From the NCBI GenBank assembly GCA_018402345.1, contig JAGYIV010000008.1, positions 930,001-994,000 on the forward strand: a stretch of 64,000 bases of DNA, given 5' to 3'. The notes beneath the pieces are model-generated. The model saw only the letters and a program-made list of their open reading frames with translations, had not been told where the DNA came from and did not search any database. The DNA is from Terrimicrobiaceae bacterium (lineage in GTDB: Bacteria > Verrucomicrobiota > Verrucomicrobiia > Chthoniobacterales > Terrimicrobiaceae). Positions within the stretch are counted from its first letter, which is position 1, and the number at the start of each line of letters is the position of its first letter. Below, in pieces: positions 55,659 through 63,905 of this stretch. The position numbers and the translations under genes were made by a program.

Positions 55659-56407
55659 AATCGAAACAAAAAGATCCGTTGCCGCCTTCTTTCCGGGCGA
55701 AGATTATTCAATCCAGTGATGTTGGTCCCAATGGAGAGACTCCCATCGGGTATGAAATTCAGAATGTCGAGGAGATCGCTCGGGTGCCGATACAGGACAT
55801 TGCGTCCATTGCGGCTCAGTTAAATCCACCATGGGAGTCGCCTGTTGAGCGAGTGAGACAGGCTTTTACTTTGTTAGATGCGGCGGCGGCTGGGATGAAG
55901 GGGTTGATTCAAAAAGGCAGTGTGGAAAAGGGGTTTAAGGACTTCGTCTTCAAAAGGGACGGATACAAGGCATACCAAGACTTGCTTGCGGGGGCCAAAG
56001 ATGACCCGCTCATTCACACGAATGCTGCTGGTAAAAAGGTGGCTGATTTCGAGGGGGTGATGAAGTCGTTTTTCGGAGTAGGACAAAATGCGACCAGAAC
56101 TGAGCGGTTGGAGCGGCTTCTATGGTTCACCCAGGAGACCAGCTTTAATTCGAAGACGCAAATGAAGGGGATTTCTTTTGAAGAAGCCGAGGCTTGCCTT
56201 CTGGATTGGCAAGAGAATGGCATAGAAGAGTTAGGATACTGCTGGCTGAAGAAGCATTTTGCGCCTTGGTGGGAATTTCATGTGCGCAGGACCAAAAGCG
56301 CAAACGCCAGTGTTCCAAAGGGTAAACAGGGGCGAGTGAAGCGAAAAAACGACAAGCGGCGAGGGGCTCGCCCACCCAAGCTGACAGATGCTTTGAAAAA
56401 AAAGTAA
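55655..56407 (+). CDS. Unknown protein coupled to the integrase
   Basis: A 250-aa soluble protein whose ATG overlaps the integrase stop (ATGA). It has a charged, mixed alpha/beta middle (VPIQDIASIAAQLNPPWESP, FKDFVFKRDGYKAYQDLLAG, FEEAEACLLDWQENGIEELG) and a very basic C-terminal tail (KGKQGRVKRKNDKRRGARPP) suited to nucleic-acid binding. No family is recognised. Coupling to integrase suggests a role in integration, excision or element control. Confidence 0.82.
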   Translation: MKSKQKDPLPPSFRAKIIQSSDVGPNGETPIGYEIQNVEEIARVPIQDIASIAAQLNPPWESPVERVRQAFTLLDAAAAGMKGLIQKGSVEKGFKDFVFKRDGYKAYQDLLAGAKDDPLIHTNAAGKKVADFEGVMKSFFGVGQNATRTERLERLLWFTQETSFNSKTQMKGISFEEAEACLLDWQENGIEELGYCWLKKHFAPWWEFHVRRTKSANASVPKGKQGRVKRKNDKRRGARPPKLTDALKKK

Positions 56408-56443
56408 AAAAAGGCCCTTGACATAATTTTTTTGGACTTCGCT

Positions 56444-56490
56444 CCCGATTGCCAGGATTTCGCTTCCTGACAATCGGGTTTCGCTTTTTT
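56444..56490 (+). terminator. Rho-independent terminator inside the element
   Basis: CCCGATTG-C-CAGG and CCTG-A-CAATCGGG form a 12-bp stem with one internal mismatch and a 9-base loop, followed by TTTCGCTTTTTT. It lies about 35 bp after the unknown gene and ends the integrase transcript before the HTH gene, giving the replication/RM genes their own control. Confidence 0.8.
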
Positions 56491-56602
56491 GGGGCAGGGG
56501 GTTCGTTTTTCCAGAGCCGAATTTCGCTGCCTGCGCGTAGGCAAATTCACAAATCCGGCAGGTGGCAGTGTGTGGGCGTCGTTTGACAACTCGCGACAAC
56601 AT

Positions 56603-56833
56603 ATGACCGAAAATACCACCACAACCAACGCCGCTGCCCCGTTTCTGCTCACGCCGGAACAGGCTGCGGACTACCTGCAAATAACAACACGCACCCTCAG
56701 GAATCTTGTCACTCGCGGACTGATTCCTCAAACGAAGCTCACGGGCAAGTTGGTGCGATACCGGAGACCGGATTTGGATGCGTCCCTCGGGAGGCTGACC
56801 ACCGGTTTGCAACAAGGAGGATCATGGAAATGA
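56603..56833 (+). CDS. Excisionase-type helix-turn-helix protein
   Basis: A 76-aa protein of the MerR-like HTH_17/excisionase group: FLLTPEQAADYLQITTRTLR, NLVTRGLIPQTKLTGKLVRY and RRPDLDASLG. The winged HTH binds DNA and in integrative elements directs excision or represses early genes. ATG 56603 follows the terminator by about 110 bp. The next gene starts within its last codons. Confidence 0.88.
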   Translation: MTENTTTTNAAAPFLLTPEQAADYLQITTRTLRNLVTRGLIPQTKLTGKLVRYRRPDLDASLGRLTTGLQQGGSWK

Positions 56834-57735
56834 ACGCCTCTATTCCCTCTTGGCGGCATCAGATGCCGCTTCCGCATTATGTCCAAGCTCTACTCGCCTC
56901 TCCTCCTCATCGAGGTTGCGGGCTCCATCAGTGGATTTTTCGAGCGGCGAGAGCCCTGCATACCTACCGTGGCCGCGACGAGATCATTTCTTTGATCGAG
57001 CAGGCTGTGGCCGGGGAGCCTGTCCAACCCCGTGAAATCGAGGATGCGGTGGATAATTCCGCTGCTTACGCGTGGCAGCCCTCGGCATTGGGTCGAGGTG
57101 TTCGTCTTTCTCGCTGGCCTTCAGTGGATACGGATCGCCGTGCTGCCGTCGTTTCGACTGGCGGAGGGCTTGCGGATTTGTGGGAGACGAGTCCGTTTCC
57201 TCTCTCCGACAATCGGGTTCGCTCCGAGGAGTTCGTCGATGCCCTGTTTCCCTCCGAGGCTTTGCTCTGTTGCGGGAAATCCAACAGGGACTTTGCAACC
57301 AAAACTCGTGCCGAGTGGCGTGGCTCTCTTTCGTCGCTCCAGTTGGTCGTTCCCAGCCCGATGACCGAGGTGTGGGGGACTACAAAGAAAGGCAAGCGAA
57401 GCCAACATACGCTTGAGAATACGGGGCCGCGAAGGTTTCTCGTGATCGAGCAGGATTCGGGAACGCCTGATGAACAGGCTTCGGTGCTCCTGCACCTCGC
57501 CGGGATGGCTCCGCTGGCACTGGCGGTCCACAGCGGCTCGAAGAGCATTCACGGTTGGTTCTACTGCGTCGGCAAACCGGAGGATAGATTGCGGGCGTTC
57601 ATGAACTATGCGGTGCGCCTCGGCGCGGATCGGGCCACATGGTCTCGCTCGCAGTTCGTCCGGATGCCGGATGGCACCCGTGAGGGCGGTGCGCGGCAGA
57701 TGGTTTATTTCTTCAATCCGGAGGTGGTGAAATGA
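56830..57735 (+). CDS. Primase-like replication protein
   Basis: A 301-aa protein. The C-terminal third reads FLVIEQDSGTPDEQASVLLH, LALAVHSGSKSIHGWFYCVG, FMNYAVRLGADRATWSRSQF and VRMPDGTREGGARQMVYFFN. The HSGSKSxHGWF, RMPxGxR and QxVxYxNP pattern is what primase-polymerase (AEP) type proteins of plasmids and phages show. The N-terminal part is unassigned. ATG 56830 overlaps the preceding stop and has AAGGAGG 9 bp upstream; ATG 56824 is too close to that site. Its place directly before the helicase supports a replication role. Confidence 0.75.
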   Translation: MNASIPSWRHQMPLPHYVQALLASPPHRGCGLHQWIFRAARALHTYRGRDEIISLIEQAVAGEPVQPREIEDAVDNSAAYAWQPSALGRGVRLSRWPSVDTDRRAAVVSTGGGLADLWETSPFPLSDNRVRSEEFVDALFPSEALLCCGKSNRDFATKTRAEWRGSLSSLQLVVPSPMTEVWGTTKKGKRSQHTLENTGPRRFLVIEQDSGTPDEQASVLLHLAGMAPLALAVHSGSKSIHGWFYCVGKPEDRLRAFMNYAVRLGADRATWSRSQFVRMPDGTREGGARQMVYFFNPEVVK

Positions 57736-59102
57736 GAGCCGAACTTGCCACAGAATGGGACGAGGCGGCGTTGCCACCAACCGAGGAGGACGTGAATTCC
57801 TCGGAACAATCCGTCATCCGTCATGGAATGCCGGAGGTCTACTATGACGCCGGGCGGAAGGAATTTTTGATGCAGGATGCTCGCGGCGTTTGGCTCTGGA
57901 TGACCATTTCCCAGTTCAGCAGGAAATGTCGTCTCTTCGGGATCAGCAACACGAAGATTTCGGGTTGCTGTCATAGTGCCTTCGATGCTTTCGCGGATGA
58001 CATCCAACATCAGCGGGCGGTTGATTTTGCTGGGGCGATTGCGGGATTCAAGCCGGGGCTGCTGATCGAGGGCGGCATGCGGTTCCTTGTGACCAAGGGG
58101 CCGGATTTGATCGAGCCGAAGAAAGGCGAATGGCCCACGCTGGAGGAGGTTTTCCGGGCGGTGCTGGGCGACGAGGATTTCGATCAGATTTTTTATTGGC
58201 ACGCATGGCTAAAGATGGCTTTCGAGGCGCTTGCGGCAGGCAGGAGAAAGCCTGGACAGGCGATGATCCTGGTCGGTCCGGCGGAGTGCGGGAAATCGCT
58301 CTTGCAGGACATCATCACCGCCATCCTCGGCGGGCGCGAAGGCAAGCCATATAAGTTCATGACTGACGCCACGCGCTTCAACTCGAACCTCGCGGGCACG
58401 GAGCACCTCCGAATCGGCGATGAGAACCCGCATACAAACCTGATTGCTCGCCGGAACTTCGGCGCGCAGTTGAAAAATCTCACGGTGGAGGAGTCCCATC
58501 AGGTCGAAGCGAAGTATCGGGACGCGCTTACCCTGCGACCCTTCTGGAGACTCTCCATCTCGCTCAACGACGAGCCGGAGAACCTCATGGTCCTGCCTCC
58601 GCTCGACGAGCACATCATGGATAAGATGATTATTCTAAAATGTCGCCGTCGCGAGATGCCGATGCCCACAGCCACGCTGGAGCAACGCGATGCGTTTTGG
58701 AAAAGATTGGAGAGCGAGCTTCCCGCCTACCTCGAATGGCTCTCGGGGTTGACGATCCCCAGCCACCTTGTCTCGCAGCGGTTTGGCGTGCAGGCGTTTC
58801 TACATCCAGCAATCAAATCTGAACTCCTTAACTTTGAGCCTCCTATGATGCTACTCGACCTGATCGACGCCCACATTTTCGGCCCGAACGAGAAGTTCAT
58901 CGAAATGACGGCTGCGGAAATCCAGACCGAACTAACCTCAGAGACTTCGGCTTGTCGCTTCGAGGCGCGACGATTGCTGCCCCGCCCGACCACTTGCGGT
59001 CGCTATCTTAGCAGCTTAGTCGGGTTGTCTCCGAGGGTGAAGAATGCCAGAACCTCTGATCGTCGCGCCTACCGGATCACTCGCCGACCGGATGACGGAT
59101 GA
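57732..59102 (+). CDS. SF3-type (D5/DUF5906-like) helicase
   Basis: A 456-aa replicative ATPase of the phage/plasmid helicase type. It has a DUF5906-like region with Walker A MILVGPAECGKSLLQDIITA (about residues 178-197), Walker B-like HLRIGDENPHTNL, and the SF3 motif C region RPFWRLSISLNDEPENLMVL. The C-terminal part (about 370-456) is winged-helix-like. It overlaps the primase-like gene by 4 bp (ATGA), so the two form a replication module. Confidence 0.88.
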   Translation: MRAELATEWDEAALPPTEEDVNSSEQSVIRHGMPEVYYDAGRKEFLMQDARGVWLWMTISQFSRKCRLFGISNTKISGCCHSAFDAFADDIQHQRAVDFAGAIAGFKPGLLIEGGMRFLVTKGPDLIEPKKGEWPTLEEVFRAVLGDEDFDQIFYWHAWLKMAFEALAAGRRKPGQAMILVGPAECGKSLLQDIITAILGGREGKPYKFMTDATRFNSNLAGTEHLRIGDENPHTNLIARRNFGAQLKNLTVEESHQVEAKYRDALTLRPFWRLSISLNDEPENLMVLPPLDEHIMDKMIILKCRRREMPMPTATLEQRDAFWKRLESELPAYLEWLSGLTIPSHLVSQRFGVQAFLHPAIKSELLNFEPPMMLLDLIDAHIFGPNEKFIEMTAAEIQTELTSETSACRFEARRLLPRPTTCGRYLSSLVGLSPRVKNARTSDRRAYRITRRPDDG

Positions 59103-59184
59103 CGGAGAGTTTCGAGGTTTTGTAGGAAGCAACATTTCAAATCTTTCTTCTCCTCCACTGCTTGATTCTGGTTACTTTCCATTC

Positions 59185-60147
59185 ATGCACCCACTCACCG
59201 CAGTTGAACTTTGCGCCGGGGCGGGCGGACAGGCGCTTGGTTTGGAATCCGCTGGGTTTGAGCACGCCGCGTTGGTTGAAATCGACCCCCACTGCTGCCA
59301 GACACTTCGCGCAAATCGTCCACACTGGAATGTCGTTGAACAAGATCTCCGCAAATTTGATGGGAAACCTTTTCGCGGAGTTGATCTGCTTGCAGGCGGT
59401 CTCCCCTGTCCTCCTTTTTCTGTCGCGGGAAAGCAACTCGGCGATGCCGACGAGAGAAACCTGTTTCCAGAAGGAATCCGACTTGTCCGAGAAATTCGCC
59501 CCCGCGCCGTGATGATTGAAAATGTGCGCGGTATTCTCGATGCCGTTTTCGAGGATTATCGTCGCTACATCTCTGGAGAAATCGCGTCCCTCGGCTACTG
59601 GACTGATTGGCGACTTCTGAATGCTTGCGATTACGGTGTGCCACAGCTCCGCCCCCGCGTTGTTTTCGTTGCCATCCGCAAGGACATCAAAACCTCGTCA
59701 CCATGGCCTGCCCCGTCACTTCTCCCCGCGCCGACGGTTGCAGATACCTTGTCCGACCTTTTGGCTGAAAAGGGCTGGGGGATGGTTAAAGAGTGGCGCA
59801 AGCGAGCCAACCAAGTCGCTCCCACGATTGTTGGAGGATCAAAGAAGCATGGCGGCCCCGACCTCGGCCCCACCCGCGCCAAAAAAGCCTGGGCTGCTCT
59901 TGGAGTGGATGGCATGGGCATTGCGAACGAAGCCCCAGCGTCCGATTTCGTCGGGATGCCAAGGCTCACTGTTCGCATGGTGGCCCGCATTCAAGGGTTC
60001 CCCGATAGCTGGAAATTCGTCGGCAGCAAAACGGCGGCCTATCGTCAGGTTGGAAACGCATTCCCACCCCCCGTGGCTGCAGCAGTTGGGGGTGGAATTT
60101 CTTCTATCCTTTTGAAAGCCAACGCTCAAAACCTCGTCGCCGCTTGA
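59185..60147 (+). CDS. C5-cytosine DNA methyltransferase
   Basis: A 320-aa Dcm-type enzyme. Motif I AVELCAGAGGQALGLESAGF, motif IV GGLPCPPFSVAGKQLG with the catalytic Cys, motif VI MIENVRGILDAVF, motif VIII PQLRPRVVFVAIR and motifs IX-X (RLTVRMVARIQGFPDSWKF, QVGNAFPPPVAAAVG) are all present. ATG 59185 begins right before motif I; earlier in-frame ATGs at 59044 and 59092 lie inside the helicase gene. It probably protects DNA from the HNH nuclease encoded just downstream. Confidence 0.93.
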   Translation: MHPLTAVELCAGAGGQALGLESAGFEHAALVEIDPHCCQTLRANRPHWNVVEQDLRKFDGKPFRGVDLLAGGLPCPPFSVAGKQLGDADERNLFPEGIRLVREIRPRAVMIENVRGILDAVFEDYRRYISGEIASLGYWTDWRLLNACDYGVPQLRPRVVFVAIRKDIKTSSPWPAPSLLPAPTVADTLSDLLAEKGWGMVKEWRKRANQVAPTIVGGSKKHGGPDLGPTRAKKAWAALGVDGMGIANEAPASDFVGMPRLTVRMVARIQGFPDSWKFVGSKTAAYRQVGNAFPPPVAAAVGGGISSILLKANAQNLVAA

Positions 60148-60151
60148 TCTC

Positions 60152-60757
60152 ATGGGAGCACGAGAAAACCTCCGCGCCCATTTCCTCCAAAACATCGGGC
60201 GCACTATGGATTCGAACGAACTCCGCGAGATCGCCGGAGGAATCACGGAATGGGCTCGGCGAGTCCGTGAACTCAGAACCGAGGAAGGTTTCCAAATCCT
60301 CACCCACAACGACCGAGACGACCTTAAACCCGGCCAATACCTTCTCCTCGATCCCGCCCCTAAACCCGCATTTGAAAGAGCCATCTCGAAAGAAACCCGA
60401 GCCTTCGTCTTGGATCGAAATGGATTCACCTGCCAGATGTGCGGTGCTGTTGCCGGAGAACCGCACCCCGAAGACCCCACGCGAAGAACCCGCCTCCACC
60501 TCGGCCATATCATCGACAAATCCCTCGGCGGAACTGATGACGCCAGCAACCTCCGGGCTGTTTGCTCGGTTTGCAATGAGGGTGCTTCAAACATCACCCT
60601 CCAACGCCCGACTGCGCACAAGCTTCTCGTTCAAATCCGCCGCGCCCCAGGCAATGACCAGCTTGAGGTTTTGAAATGGCTGATTACCAAATTCCCAAAA
60701 CAGGCTGCCGGTCTCGCAAAGCCAGCCAAAGCCGCTCGTAAACCCAAGAGTCAGTGA
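60152..60757 (+). CDS. HNH endonuclease, probable restriction enzyme
   Basis: A 201-aa protein with an HNH/zinc-finger nuclease domain in its second half: RNGFTCQMCGAVAGEPHPED, LHLGHIIDKSLGGTDDASNL and RAVCSVCNEGASNI, giving paired CxxC ligands and the HNH catalytic His and Asn. The N-terminal part (ELREIAGGITEWARRVRELR) is seen in HNH proteins next to Dcm-type methylases. It follows the methyltransferase by 4 bp, so the pair is read as a type II restriction-modification system. The target site is unknown. Confidence 0.86.
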   Translation: MGARENLRAHFLQNIGRTMDSNELREIAGGITEWARRVRELRTEEGFQILTHNDRDDLKPGQYLLLDPAPKPAFERAISKETRAFVLDRNGFTCQMCGAVAGEPHPEDPTRRTRLHLGHIIDKSLGGTDDASNLRAVCSVCNEGASNITLQRPTAHKLLVQIRRAPGNDQLEVLKWLITKFPKQAAGLAKPAKAARKPKSQ

Positions 60758-61081
60758 GGTGCCAGCGGACGCCGACCGGATGGACATCTCCGCCGACACA
60801 CTTCCGCGAAAAACATAAAATACTTTCGTCCTGATCGGAGAGGTGGCGATGGTTTTTTGCCGTGTGTCCGCGAAGCTGCTCCACCCGCGCTGCATCTTGC
60901 GTCCGGCTTCGCCGCAATGTCACGAATGGCCCCGCGAACCGCTCCGCTCCATCTCCATTCCACTCCGGCGATTTCCGCTGCGGCTGCGGTAAACGCTCAC
61001 TCTGGGGCGTGCGCTGTTCGGCACTCAGCGGCTCGTTCCTCGCCACATCGGCCTCTGGTGGGGCTGAAATTTCGTTTCGCT

Positions 61082-61188
61082 GGTCCGATAATGCCGTGTG
61101 GTGGATAGAGAGCTCGCTTCGCTCACCCCCGCCACCGGTGCCGCTTACAGGCGGCGGGGTTCTATCCACCACAGGCCATTATCGGACC
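61082..61188. repeat. Long imperfect inverted repeat
   Basis: Arms 61082-61109 and 61161-61188 match over 26 of 28 bases (left arm begins GGTCCGATAATG and ends GGTGGATAGA). The 51-base centre contains a second short pair CCCCGCC/GGCGGGG. The whole could fold into a strong cruciform. No T tract follows, so a plain terminator is unlikely. Confidence 0.8.
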
Positions 61189-61706
61189 TTACCTCCGCCT
61201 CCGCTCCAATCGCCTGCGCTCCATTGCGACTCCGCTACGCGGATCGCGGGGCCAGCCGCCACGCGGGTCTGCGGTTTCGGCGGCGATGGTTGCGCCTTGT
61301 GCTGGTGGAGTCCTGCGCGCCGCCGTTGTAGTTCGGAAGCCGGTCCCATGCCATCTGCGCGGGGGTGGTTCGGTGGCGGTCTGCCGCTCCCTTGAAGGTC
61401 GCGCCACCCACGCCCCCGCCCACCCTGCTCCGCTCGCTCGGGGAATCGCTAACGCTCTCCCCTCACTCCCTTCGCCCCCGCAAGGCCTGGCGGAGCCGTG
61501 CGGCAACTGCTCGCCGCCGCATCGTCGCCAAAACCTCGCCGATTACAAAAACGACTCCCGGAGATTTCCGAGGATTTGGGGCAGAGGGAGGAATTGGGGA
61601 AAGCTGCCGCGCGAGGTTTTGGTTTGCGCGTCGAGAAGGGAGGTTTTGGGTGCAGTCCGAGAATTTGGGTAGAGACGGGCTTTTTTTGGGGGGCAGGGGG
61701 GTAGGA

Positions 61707-61725
61707 TTTGTCACTTATTTGTCAC
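61707..61725. promoter_or_regulatory. Candidate integrase arm-type sites, right end
   Basis: Two direct copies of TTTGTCAC, 11 bp apart, 68 bp inside the right attachment site. The left end has a matching pair. A reverse-complement GTGTGAC follows at 61735-61741. Confidence 0.45.
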
Positions 61726-61792
61726 AGGAACTAAGGTGTGACTATTATTTGAGCAATGTTTCCTTAACTTAAGTTAATGCGGTGCAGAGGAG

Positions 61793-61864
<72 letters not shown>

Positions 61865-61934
61865 AAAGGCGGGGGAATGGGATTGATACAATTGTTGGCG
61901 GAAAATTCCACCCATTTTTTGACGTCTTTTTTGG

Positions 61935-62390
61935 TCAGCTTCGAGTGGCGAGAACGTCTTCGAGGGCTTGGGGAAGAGGGTGGGGGCCGTCGCCCGAGAG
62001 ATTGCGGTCGATTTCTTCGAGGCGGCGGATGAGATCGAGGACGGTGGCGCGGGGAGTGGTGCCTCCGGCGGCGGCGCAGAAATGGGTGCGGCATCCGAAG
62101 GGGCGGGCTTCGTAAACAAGGCAGCGGGCGGTGCGGGGGTCGAGAAGCGGGCAGGCTCCGTCGGGGCGGGGCGGCAACGCCTTGCGACCGGAGGCACGAA
62201 GAGCTTTTGCGGTGACGAGGGCTTCGCCGCGCGTGAGCTGTGGGATTTTGCCTGTGAGTTGGAATTGGCAGCATGCGGTGCGGCGGATGCAGTGGCGTTC
62301 GAGCGGGCGGTTCTCGAGTTCGCGATAGATATCCCGAACGGCGGCGATGGCTGACTCGTAGGTCGCGGCGGCTGGGTCTGGTGCGGGCAT
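61935..62390 (-). CDS. YkgJ-type cysteine-cluster protein
   Basis: A 151-aa protein of the YkgJ/CxxCxxxxCC metal-chelating family. Cysteines are spread as in the family but relaxed: ERHCIRRTACCQFQLTGKIP, PDGACPLLDPRTARCLVYEA and FGCRTHFC. A bound Fe or Zn is likely; the biochemical role is unknown. ATG 62390 is followed by a helical segment; its gene begins 7 bp after the DUF697 gene ends. Confidence 0.85.
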   Translation of the reverse strand: MPAPDPAAATYESAIAAVRDIYRELENRPLERHCIRRTACCQFQLTGKIPQLTRGEALVTAKALRASGRKALPPRPDGACPLLDPRTARCLVYEARPFGCRTHFCAAAGGTTPRATVLDLIRRLEEIDRNLSGDGPHPLPQALEDVLATRS

Positions 62391-62397
62391 GGAGAGG

Positions 62398-63432
62398 TCA
62401 GGAGGTGGTGGACGGCGCGGCGGGTTTGCGCAAGAGGCGCTTGAAGAGAAGGCGGGTTCCTTCCAACGGGGTATCGTCGATGAAGTAGGCGATGGCGGCG
62501 CGACCGATTGCGTAGGTGCCGGCGCCCGCGACAAGCCCGGAGACGGCATTTCCCCAGAATGGCACGATCCGCACGGCGACGCGGGCGGTCTCGCGGAAGA
62601 GGAATCCGGCGGCAGCGCCGAGGCCGAGCGCGGCGAGAAACTCGGCGATGAGTTTCGGCCCGACGGGGCGGCCGGTGGTGTGGATGACGAGACCGACCAT
62701 GAGGCTCTGGAGCGCGAGGAGGACCGGCAGGTCGGCGAGGGGAATCGGTTGGAGAGCGACAACGCCGCAGATGGCGCTGAAGGACCGCAGAAGCCGGGAG
62801 GCGATGTAGGCTTGAGCGCGGCGGGCCTGGGTGAACTGTGCGAATTCGATCTGGGCCTGCGGTGGCAACAAGGCGCAAAGCGATTCGGCCGTGGCGGGAT
62901 CACTCGGCTCGAACACCGTCGCTATGGAATTCCGCCAGCCGTCAATCAGCAGGTCTGTGAGGCGCTGGCGAAACGCCGGTTCGGGGCAGATTCCGATCAC
63001 AGGGGCTTGGGCGAGCGCGGCCCGCGTCAATGTTTCCTTCCATTCCTCCGGGAGCGGTTCTGTTTCCTGCACCACAAGGACAAGGTCCGGCGATTGGTGC
63101 TCAAGCCCTGTGCGGACATGTTCCTCCGGGGCATCCGAGCGTGTATCGAGGATCGAGATCGAAGCCCCGCAGGGCGAGGTGTATTCCCGCCAACCGTGGG
63201 CCGCATCTCCTGTGTGGACGGGCCTCACGCCCATCGCTGCGAAGAGCGCGGGCACACTGGCGGAGCCGCCTCCAGCCAATTGGATGCGCGCTGGGCGACG
63301 GTCGAGGAAGAGGTCGCGAATCGGGTGGAGTTCCTGAAGCACCGGCTTTTGGATTCCCCCTGGGAGCTTGTCCAGAAGCCCGACAAAGCGGTCGTAGAGG
63401 CGCAGGAGCGTCTTGGTGGAGTCGTTGCTCAC
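62398..63432 (-). CDS. DUF697 membrane protein with degenerate GTPase-like domain
   Basis: A 344-aa protein. Residues 1 to about 200 have the layout of the Era-like GTPase that normally precedes DUF697, but the P-loop position reads QLAGGGSASVPALFAAMG, with no GxxxxGKS, and the G3 region is only SILDTRSDAPEE. The C-terminal half is DUF697 with hydrophobic helices (VVALQPIPLADLPVLLALQS, GPKLIAEFLAALGLGAAAGF, GNAVSGLVAGAGTYAIGRAA). GTG 63432 overlaps the bcp stop (GTGA). Nucleotide binding is doubtful. Confidence 0.8.
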   Translation of the reverse strand: MSNDSTKTLLRLYDRFVGLLDKLPGGIQKPVLQELHPIRDLFLDRRPARIQLAGGGSASVPALFAAMGVRPVHTGDAAHGWREYTSPCGASISILDTRSDAPEEHVRTGLEHQSPDLVLVVQETEPLPEEWKETLTRAALAQAPVIGICPEPAFRQRLTDLLIDGWRNSIATVFEPSDPATAESLCALLPPQAQIEFAQFTQARRAQAYIASRLLRSFSAICGVVALQPIPLADLPVLLALQSLMVGLVIHTTGRPVGPKLIAEFLAALGLGAAAGFLFRETARVAVRIVPFWGNAVSGLVAGAGTYAIGRAAIAYFIDDTPLEGTRLLFKRLLRKPAAPSTTS

Positions 63433-63905
63433 AAATCCTTCAGGATGGTTGGCACGTGGTCGGCTGGTGCGATCTTGCGGTGCACGGCGATGATTTTCCC
63501 GTCCGATCCGATGACAAATGTCGAACGTTCTGTGCCCATATATTTTTTGCCATACATGCTTTTCTCCACCCAGACGCCGTAGGCCTCGGCGATGGTCTTT
63601 GATTCGTCGCTGAAGAGCGGGAAAGGCAGGCCGTGTTTTGCGAGAAACTTGGCGTGGCTCGACGGCGAATCGATGCTGACGCCGTAGATCAGGGCTCCTT
63701 TGGCGAGGATCGCCTCGTGGTTGTCGCGCACGGCGCAGGCTTGGGTGGTGCACCCCGGCGTGTCGTCCTTCGGGTAGAAATACAGCACGACAGTCTTGCC
63801 GCGCAGGCTGGAGAGGGAAATGGACTCGCCATCGCCATGCGGGCCGCCGACGGCGATGGCGGTGAAATCGGGTGCGGGGGAGCCGGGCTTGAGATCGTTG
63901 GTCAT
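63429..63905 (-). CDS. bcp: Thioredoxin-dependent thiol peroxidase (Bcp/PrxQ)
   Basis: A 158-aa peroxiredoxin reducing hydroperoxides. The peroxidatic and resolving cysteines are in YPKDDTPGCTTQACAVRD (C-x4-C, as in PrxQ). Other family stretches are GSPAPDFTA, LRGKTVVLYF, VSIDSPSSHAKF and GTERSTFVIG. First gene of the minus-strand set bcp > DUF697 > ykgJ. Confidence 0.95.
   Translation of the reverse strand: MTNDLKPGSPAPDFTAIAVGGPHGDGESISLSSLRGKTVVLYFYPKDDTPGCTTQACAVRDNHEAILAKGALIYGVSIDSPSSHAKFLAKHGLPFPLFSDESKTIAEAYGVWVEKSMYGKKYMGTERSTFVIGSDGKIIAVHRKIAPADHVPTILKDL

Larger units (their letters stand above)
60758..61792. other. About 1 kb non-coding right end of the element
   Basis: No convincing gene in either direction despite several open GC-rich frames, none of which resembles a protein. 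It contains a 28-bp inverted repeat (61082-61188), purine-rich tracts near 61560-61700, and TTTGTCAC repeats at the far end. Such a region could hold a replication origin or packaging site, but no iteron array was found. Confidence 0.5.

Noticed and set aside
60758-61700. Several open frames of 60-180 codons at the right end of the element
   Set aside because: All are Arg/Pro/Ser-rich with no domain, overlap one another in different frames and lack ribosome sites; judged GC-driven chance frames.
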